64,000 bases of DNA from Modestobacter sp. DSM 44400 (GTDB lineage Bacteria; Actinomycetota; Actinomycetes; Mycobacteriales; Geodermatophilaceae): assembly GCF_900107175.1 (NCBI RefSeq), contig NZ_FNOZ01000008.1, positions 62,001-126,000 on the forward strand, written 5' to 3'. Under the pieces are notes generated by a model. It was not told where the DNA came from. It was given only the letters and a program-made list of their open reading frames with translations, and searched no databases. The position numbers and the translations under genes are program-made. Every line of letters begins with the position of its first letter. Position 1 is the stretch's first letter. Positions 59,123 to 64,000 of this stretch are shown in pieces.

Positions 59123-60034
59123 ATGACGACGACAGAGGTGGTGCCCCGGCCGGCGACGGCGGCCGGCGCAGACGGGCCGGCCGTGCGGGTGCGCGGACTG
59201 GAAAAGCGGTACGGGGGCCGGGCCGTGCTCGAGGGCCTGGACCTCGAGGTGCGGCGCGGGGAGGTGTTCGCGCTGCTCGGCCCCAACGGGGCCGGCAAGA
59301 CCACCACCATCGAGGTGCTGGAGGGCGTCCGCCGCCGCGACGGCGGGGCGGTCACCGTGCTGGGTGAGGACCCGGCCCGGGCCGGTCGTGCGTGGCGGGC
59401 CCGGATCGGGGTGGTGAGCCAGGGAGAGCCGGCCGGTCAGGCGCTGAGCGTCCGGGAGACCCTGGACCACTTCGCCGCCTACACCGCGACCCCGCGCAGC
59501 ACCGCCGATCTGTTGGACGCCGTGGGGCTGACCGATCAGGCCGGCACCCGGGTCGGCCGGCTCTCCGGTGGCCAGCAGCGCAGGCTCGCCGTGGCCCTCG
59601 GCGTGCAGGGCCGCCCGGACCTGGTGTTCCTCGACGAGCCGACGACCGGCATGGACCCGGTCGCCCGTCGGCAGTTCTGGGAGCTGGTCCGGAACCTGCG
59701 CGCCGGAGGCACCACGGTGCTGCTCACCACCCACTACCTGGACGAGGCCGCGGAGCTCGCCGACCGGGTCGGCGTGGTCTCCGGCGGCCGGCTGGTCGAG
59801 GTCGGCGCACCGGATGAGCTCGGTGCCGCGCTGCGCAGGGTCGCCACGGTCAGCTGGACCGAGGCCGGCGCCCGCCGCCAGGTGCGCACCGATGCGCCGG
59901 CCGCGGTGCTCCGCGACCTGCTCGCCGTCGCGCCCTCCGAGGTCCCCGGCCTCACCGTCACCAGCCCCGGCCTGGAGGACGTTTACCTCCAGCTCGTCGG
60001 CGCCGTCCCCACCACCGCAGGAGGAACCCGATGA
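59123..60034 (+). CDS. ABC-2 type exporter ATPase
   Basis: A 303-residue ATPase. Walker A GPNGAGKTTTIEVLEG, Q-loop VVSQGEPAGQ, signature LSGGQQRRLAVALG, Walker [16 protein letters not shown] and H-loop [13 protein letters not shown] are intact, unlike the decayed copy at 2565. A C-terminal domain closes with GLEDVYLQLVG. Its stop overlaps the permease start (ATGA). The operon continues with a histidine kinase and response regulator, suggesting export of an antibiotic or lipid sensed by that pair. Confidence 0.93.
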   Translation: MTTTEVVPRPATAAGADGPAVRVRGLEKRYGGRAVLEGLDLEVRRGEVFALLGPNGAGKTTTIEVLEGVRRRDGGAVTVLGEDPARAGRAWRARIGVVSQGEPAGQALSVRETLDHFAAYTATPRSTADLLDAVGLTDQAGTRVGRLSGGQQRRLAVALGVQGRPDLVFLDEPTTGMDPVARRQFWELVRNLRAGGTTVLLTTHYLDEAAELADRVGVVSGGRLVEVGAPDELGAALRRVATVSWTEAGARRQVRTDAPAAVLRDLLAVAPSEVPGLTVTSPGLEDVYLQLVGAVPTTAGGTR

Positions 60035-60855
60035 CCGCCGTCCTGACCACCCGCCCGGGTCCGCCGTCCGCGGCCCGCATCGCGCTGGCCCGCACCCGGC
60101 TGGAGCTGCGCCTGTTCGCCCGGGAACGGCAGCAGGTGGTGTTCGCCTTTGCCTATCCGCTGGTGATGATGGTGATCTTCGGGTCGCTGCTGGGCGGCGA
60201 CGAGACACCGGGCGGCTTCTCCTTTCCGCGGTACTTCCTGGCCGGCATCGCCGCCACCGGCATCATGCTGGTCAGCTTCCAGGCGGTCGCGACGTCGATC
60301 GCCGCTGAGCGGGAGACCGGGCAGCTGGAGCGGCTGCAGCTGCTGGGCACCCCGCCGGTGGCCTACTTCGCCGGCAAGGCCGGGCAGGTGCTGGTCACCA
60401 CCGCGGTCCAGCTGGCCCTGCTGCTGCCGCTGGCCCGCTACAGCTTCGACGTGCCGATGCCGGTCGACGCCGCGCACTGGCTGACCTTCGCCTGGGTGAC
60501 CGCCCTGGGAGCGCTGGCCGGCACGGTGCTGGGCATCGCCGTCTCGGGGCTGGGCGGCAGCGCCGCCTCCGTCTCGACCAGCGTGATGGGCTTCGCGATC
60601 GTGCTGCAGTTCTTCTCCGGCGTGTTCTTCGCCTTCCCCGAGCTGCCGGGCTGGATGCAGCAGGGAGCGGCGCTGTTCCCGTTGAAGTGGCTGACCCAGG
60701 GAATGCGGTCGGCGTTCCTGTCCGACGGTGCCTCCGCGTTCGAAATCGTTGGGGGATGGGAGCACGGCAGGACTGTCCTGGTGCTGGTCGGATGGGTGAT
60801 CATCGGCGGCGTGGTGTGCGTGCGCACGTCCCGGTGGCGGCGGGGCGAGGGGTGA
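60031..60855 (+). CDS. ABC-2 type exporter permease
   Basis: A 274-residue membrane protein with six helices and the ABC2_membrane pattern (FARERQQVVFAFAYPLVMMV, then SIAAERETGQLERLQLLGTP, FFSGVFFAFPELPGWMQQGA). It overlaps the ATPase upstream and the kinase downstream by 4 nt each. Confidence 0.92.
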   Translation: MTAVLTTRPGPPSAARIALARTRLELRLFARERQQVVFAFAYPLVMMVIFGSLLGGDETPGGFSFPRYFLAGIAATGIMLVSFQAVATSIAAERETGQLERLQLLGTPPVAYFAGKAGQVLVTTAVQLALLLPLARYSFDVPMPVDAAHWLTFAWVTALGALAGTVLGIAVSGLGGSAASVSTSVMGFAIVLQFFSGVFFAFPELPGWMQQGAALFPLKWLTQGMRSAFLSDGASAFEIVGGWEHGRTVLVLVGWVIIGGVVCVRTSRWRRGEG

Positions 60856-62099
60856 CCATCGCGCCCTGGCTGCGGTCCGTCGTCGTCCCCTCGGACCGCG
60901 GGGACGACGACGAACCGCCGCTGTCCGAGCGGGGATGGCGGGTCACCGTCGGAGTCCTGCACCTGGCCTTCGTCGTCGTCGGGGCGACCGCCGTCGTGGA
61001 CACGCTGGTCAGCCAGAGCGGCGGGCGCCGGATCGTGCTGCTGGCCGCCCTCGCCGTGCTGGCGGTGGTCTACGCGGTCGTCGGTGCCGGGGCGCTCGCC
61101 GGCCGGGACCACCGGCGGTCGGTGCTTTACCTGGTCGTGCTCGTGGCCGTGGTCGGCGTCCTTGCCTGGGTCTTCCCCGAACTGCTGTTCCTGATGTTCG
61201 TGGCCTTTCCGCAGGTGTGGTTCATGGTCGGCTCGGTGCGTGCGGGTCTGCTGTGGACGCTGGCTCTCGGCGCCGCGAGCACCGTCGGGCCGGTGGTGCA
61301 CTGGACGCAGGGCACCGAACCCCTGTCCGGACCCGGTCAGACGCTGGTCGGGCTGGCGTTCAGCGTCGCGATGGGCATCTGGGTCACCCGGGTGCTGGAC
61401 CAGAGCCGGCAGCGGGCCACGCTCATCCGTGAGCTCGAACAGACCCGCGCGGAGCTCGCCGTCGCGCACCGGGAGCAGGGCATCGTCGCCGAGCGCGAGC
61501 GGCTGGCCCGCGAGGTGCACGACACCCTGGCGCAGGGCTACACGAGCATCGTCGTCCTGGCGCAGACGGCAACCGCCCAGCTGGCGGCCGACCCGGGTGG
61601 CGCGGCCGAGCGGCTCGGGCTGATCGAAGAGGTCGCCCGGGAGAACCTGGCCGAGGCCCGCGCGATGGTGGGCGCGTTCGCCCCGGTGGGGCTGGAGTCG
61701 GCCACCCTGGTGGAGGCGTTGCAGCGGCTGGCGGAGCGGTTCGGCCGGGAGACCGGCGTTGCCACCCGGCTGGACACCACGGCGCTGGGTGAGGGGCCGC
61801 CGCTGCCCCGCAGCCAGGAGATCGTGCTGCTGCGCGGTGCGCAGGAGGCGCTGACCAACGTGCGCCGGCACGCGGCGGCGAGCGCGGTGGTGCTGCGGGT
61901 CGGCCGCGTGGGCGCGGGGGAGGCGGTGCAGCTGTCGGTGCACGTGGAGGACGACGGCGTCGGCTTCGACCCGGCGGGGACGGCGGGTGCCGGGCTGGGC
62001 GGGTTGCGCGACCGTGCGGAGCAGGTCGGTGGGGCAGTGGAGGTCGCCTCGGCGCCGGGGCAGGGAACGCGGGTGACGGTCCGGGTGCCGGCGCGATGA
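60852..62099 (+). CDS. Sensor histidine kinase (NarL/DesK-type)
   Basis: A 415-residue membrane kinase with about five to six N-terminal helices and almost no extracellular part, a layout typical of intramembrane sensors of cell-envelope stress. HisKA_3 contains RLAREVHDTLAQGYTSIVVL with the phospho-acceptor His near 222. The ATPase domain has N-box RGAQEALTNVRRHAAA, G1 VEDDGVGFDPAG and G2 GLGGLRDRAEQVGG. GTG 60852 overlaps the permease stop. Confidence 0.93.
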   Translation: MTIAPWLRSVVVPSDRGDDDEPPLSERGWRVTVGVLHLAFVVVGATAVVDTLVSQSGGRRIVLLAALAVLAVVYAVVGAGALAGRDHRRSVLYLVVLVAVVGVLAWVFPELLFLMFVAFPQVWFMVGSVRAGLLWTLALGAASTVGPVVHWTQGTEPLSGPGQTLVGLAFSVAMGIWVTRVLDQSRQRATLIRELEQTRAELAVAHREQGIVAERERLAREVHDTLAQGYTSIVVLAQTATAQLAADPGGAAERLGLIEEVARENLAEARAMVGAFAPVGLESATLVEALQRLAERFGRETGVATRLDTTALGEGPPLPRSQEIVLLRGAQEALTNVRRHAAASAVVLRVGRVGAGEAVQLSVHVEDDGVGFDPAGTAGAGLGGLRDRAEQVGGAVEVASAPGQGTRVTVRVPAR

Positions 62100-62731
62100 C
62101 CCGCATCCTGGTCGTGGACGACCACCCGGTGGTGCGCGGCGGGCTGGTCGGCTGGCTGGCCGCGCAGCCGGACCTCGAGGTCGTCGGGGAGGCAGCCGAC
62201 GGGCTGGCCGCGTTGGCGGCGGTGGCCGAGCACGAGCCGGACGTCGTCCTGATGGACCTGCGGATGCCGCGGATGGACGGCGTAACGGCCACTGGCCGGA
62301 TCACCGCGGTCCATCCCGACGTGCGGGTACTGGTGCTGACCACCTACGACACCGACGCCGACATCGTGCGGGCGGTGGAGGCCGGCGCGGCCGGCTACCT
62401 GCTCAAGGACACCCCGCTGCCGCAGCTGGCCGACGCGGTCCGCGCCGCGGCCCGCGGCGAGACGGTGCTCGCGCCGCCGGTCGCGGCCAAGCTGGTGTCC
62501 CGGATGCGCGCGCCGGCGGTCGAGGCGCCGACGGCGCGGGAGCTGCAGGTGCTGGCCGGCGTGGCGCGCGGCCTGACCAACGCCGACATCGGGCGGGAGC
62601 TGTTCATCGGCGAGGCGACGGTGAAGACCCACCTGCTGCGGGTCTTCGCCAAGCTAGGGGTCGACGACCGCACCCGGGCGGTGCTGGTGGCGGTGGAGCG
62701 GGGGCTGCTCGCGGTGCCAGGTGGGTCGTGA
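62096..62731 (+). CDS. NarL/FixJ-type response regulator
   Basis: A 211-residue protein. The receiver has the phospho-acceptor Asp54 in VVLMDLRMPRMDG and acidic pair VVDDHP. The LuxR-type HTH (TARELQVLAGVARGLTNADI, then EATVKTHLLRVFAKLGVDDR) is at 145-211. It is the last gene of the exporter operon and likely regulates it. Confidence 0.95.
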   Translation: MTRILVVDDHPVVRGGLVGWLAAQPDLEVVGEAADGLAALAAVAEHEPDVVLMDLRMPRMDGVTATGRITAVHPDVRVLVLTTYDTDADIVRAVEAGAAGYLLKDTPLPQLADAVRAAARGETVLAPPVAAKLVSRMRAPAVEAPTARELQVLAGVARGLTNADIGRELFIGEATVKTHLLRVFAKLGVDDRTRAVLVAVERGLLAVPGGS

Positions 62732-62772
62732 TGACTCCGCATCATGATCCTGATCCCAGGTGCTGTGGACGT

Positions 62773-62792
62773 TGACCAGCCCAGGTTGGTCA
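62773..62792. promoter_or_regulatory. Possible operator of the toxin-antitoxin pair
   Basis: TGACCA (62773-62778) and TGGTCA (62787-62792) are inverted around 8 nt, and CAGCCCAG occurs twice across the same region (62778 and 62791). It lies 16 bp before the antitoxin ATG, as expected for autorepression. Confidence 0.4.
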
Positions 62793-62807
62793 GCCCAGAC
62801 TGACATC

Positions 62808-63035
62808 ATGGCCAAGACCGTGAAGGTGCAGGACGCGAAGACTCATCTGTCCGCGCTCCTGGCCGAGGTGGAGCGTGGGGCAGAGGTGGTCATCGCCCGC
62901 GGTGACGTTCCCGTGGCAACATTGGTCCCGTACGCCGGCGCCGGGGACAGGGAGCTCGGTTTCGTCGCCTACCGGCTGCCGACTTCGTTCTTCGAGGCCC
63001 TGCCGGAGGTTGAACTCGAAGCGTGGGAGCAGTGA
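62808..63035 (+). CDS. Phd/YefM-type antitoxin
   Basis: A 75-residue protein opening AKTVKVQDAKTHLSALLAEV, the Phd/YefM DNA-binding fold with the conserved GxAVVIARxGxPVA-like EVVIARGDVPVATLVPY. The short C-terminus (SFFEALPEVELEAWEQ) should bind the toxin. Its stop overlaps the toxin start (GTGA). Confidence 0.9.
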   Translation: MAKTVKVQDAKTHLSALLAEVERGAEVVIARGDVPVATLVPYAGAGDRELGFVAYRLPTSFFEALPEVELEAWEQ

Positions 63036-63430
63036 CGCCGCGTCGGCTCTTGCTGGACACCCACGCGTTGCTGTGGATGCTCACCGAGCCGGCCCGGCTT
63101 TCGCAGTCCGTCCGCGAGCTCGTGACGACGCGTCGGACCGAGCTGTTCGCGTCGGCGGCATCGGCATGGGAAATTGCCACGAAGCGGCGGTTGGGGAAGC
63201 TGCCGCAGGCCGACCTGCTGGTGCACGGGTATGAGCAGCACCTTGCGCGGCTCGGAGTTGAGTCGCTGGACGTGACGGCTCGCCACAGTCTCCTGGCCGG
63301 GTCGTTGGACTGGCAGCATCGTGATCCCTTCGACCGGATGATCGCTGCTCAGTGCATGCTCGAGTCGCTTTCACTGGCGACGGCGGACGACGCGTTCACG
63401 ACGCTGCCAGGGGTCGAGGTCCTGTGGTGA
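63032..63430 (+). CDS. VapC-like PIN-domain toxin
   Basis: A 132-residue PIN ribonuclease. RRLLLDTHALLWML gives the first Asp, ASAASAWEIATKRRLGKL the Glu, and DWQHRDPFDRMIAAQ the later Asp cluster; this pattern fits the Sll0205-like PIN subgroup. GTG 63032 is chosen for the 4-nt overlap with the antitoxin; GTG 63023 would add three residues. Confidence 0.9.
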   Translation: MTPRRLLLDTHALLWMLTEPARLSQSVRELVTTRRTELFASAASAWEIATKRRLGKLPQADLLVHGYEQHLARLGVESLDVTARHSLLAGSLDWQHRDPFDRMIAAQCMLESLSLATADDAFTTLPGVEVLW

Positions 63431-63469
63431 ACCAACGAGGGCGCAGCCGCTCGAGGAACTCGGCCGGCC

Positions 63470-64000
63470 GTGACCACGAACGAAGGCCTTGGGACGCCTG
63501 GCCCGGTCCTCACAGTCAGCCGTAGCGACGTGCACCGGTTCGGCAAGCGCAACCAGGACGACATCGAGCTCATCGCCGGTCTCGGTGTGGACGGCGACGC
63601 CCACGCCGGGGCGACCGTCCAGCACCGGTCCCGGGTAGCGGTCGACCCGTCCCAGCCCAACCTGCGCCAGCTGCACCTCATTCACGCCGAGCTGTACGAC
63701 GAGCTCAACGGTCGTGGCTTCGGGATTGCGCCGGGGCAGTTGGGCGAGAACGTGACCACCCGCGGCGTCGACCTGCTGGGCCTGCCGCGTGGCACTCACC
63801 TGCATCTCGGTCGGAACGCGGTGATCGAGGTGACCGGGCGGCGGAACCCGTGTCGTCAGCTCGACGACTTCCGTCCCGGCCTGATGCAGGCGGTCCTCGA
63901 CCGGGACGAGAAGGGACACCTGGTCCGCAGAGCGGGGGTCATGGGGGTCGTTGTCGCCGACGGTTCCGTCCGACCTGCGGACGGCGTCCGGGTCGAGCTG
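63470..64000 (+). CDS. MOSC-domain protein, truncated by the window end
   Basis: An open frame of 177 codons from GTG 63470 with no stop before the edge. It reads LGVDGDAHAGATVQHRSRVA, PNLRQLHLIHAELYDELNGR, APGQLGENVTTRGVDLLGLP and VTGRRNPCRQLDDF with the MOSC cysteine, then RRAGVMGVVVADGSVRPADG. MOSC domains bind sulfur or molybdenum cofactor; the substrate here is unknown. The first codons lack a clear ribosome-binding site. Confidence 0.85.
   Translation, partial: MTTNEGLGTPGPVLTVSRSDVHRFGKRNQDDIELIAGLGVDGDAHAGATVQHRSRVAVDPSQPNLRQLHLIHAELYDELNGRGFGIAPGQLGENVTTRGVDLLGLPRGTHLHLGRNAVIEVTGRRNPCRQLDDFRPGLMQAVLDRDEKGHLVRRAGVMGVVVADGSVRPADGVRVEL

Overview
The window is GC-rich (roughly 72-75% by eye), densely packed DNA with many GTG starts and many 1-4 nt start/stop overlaps. 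Gene content and order point to a motile actinomycete. The style (flagellar island, NlpC/P60 enzymes, large numbers of AbiEi-type proteins in the group) suggests Geodermatophilaceae such as Blastococcus or Geodermatophilus, but that placement is inference. The backbone order is a short-chain isoprenyl transferase, phoH2, [insert], fum, glpX, a DUF4245 gene, xseB, xseA, a lipid-droplet-associated protein gene, ispH and a DUF6542 gene. From memory this matches the Mycobacterium tuberculosis Rv1086-Rv1111c neighbourhood. The flagellar island therefore sits inside an otherwise conserved actinobacterial block, together with gltA.

Layout. 1-5776: partial gene, Z-prenyl transferase, DUF885-like hydrolase, a decayed ABC exporter pair and phoH2. 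5782-6917: an AbiEi/DUF559-like gene bracketed by two copies of a hairpin repeat. 6918-34084: a long leftward flagellar cluster, transcribed from fliC, fliD, fliS, flgB, flgC, fliE, fliF, fliG, fliH, fliI, fliJ, an NlpC-SLT enzyme, fliK, flgD, flgE, flbD, motA, motB, fliL, fliM, fliN, fliO, fliP, fliQ, fliR, flhB and flhA to an FlhF-like protein. 34386-40039: a glycosyltransferase, a FliA/WhiG-type sigma factor (leftward), then flgN, flgK, flgL and csrA. 40185-43275: four uncharacterised genes, one encoding a divergent sigma-like protein. 43297-45240: an NlpC/P60 plus M15 cell-wall enzyme. 45505-55361: central metabolism and the conserved block. 55711-58982: RmuC and alkylation repair (Ogt, AdaA-AlkA). 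59123-62731: an ABC exporter with its own two-component system. 62808-63430: a Phd/VapC-type toxin-antitoxin pair. 63470 to the right edge: a MOSC-domain protein.

How it fits together. The island encodes a Gram-positive-type flagellum: export gate and ATPase, MS ring, C ring, proton stator, hook, junction proteins, cap and a small flagellin. It carries its own sigma factor, and three sites resembling sigma-28 promoters with a constant 16-nt spacer lie upstream of fliC, flgB and the sigma gene. CsrA is present, and the flagellin leader holds two ACGGA motifs, one on the Shine-Dalgarno. No chemotaxis genes, FlgF/FlgG, FlhG, FliW or FlgM are visible in the window.

The least expected structure is in the non-coding DNA. 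One hairpin family of about 57 bp has five copies plus a related minimal one. Its loop is conserved (GAGCTTGCGA) while its stems differ between copies yet stay complementary. One copy lies inside the broken ABC ATPase gene. A second family of about 99-bp three-hairpin units, conserved loop GGCTTCGCG, occurs twice in tandem between fliF and fliG, where it supplies the fliG ribosome-binding site and contains the fliF stop codon, and once between flgB and flgC.
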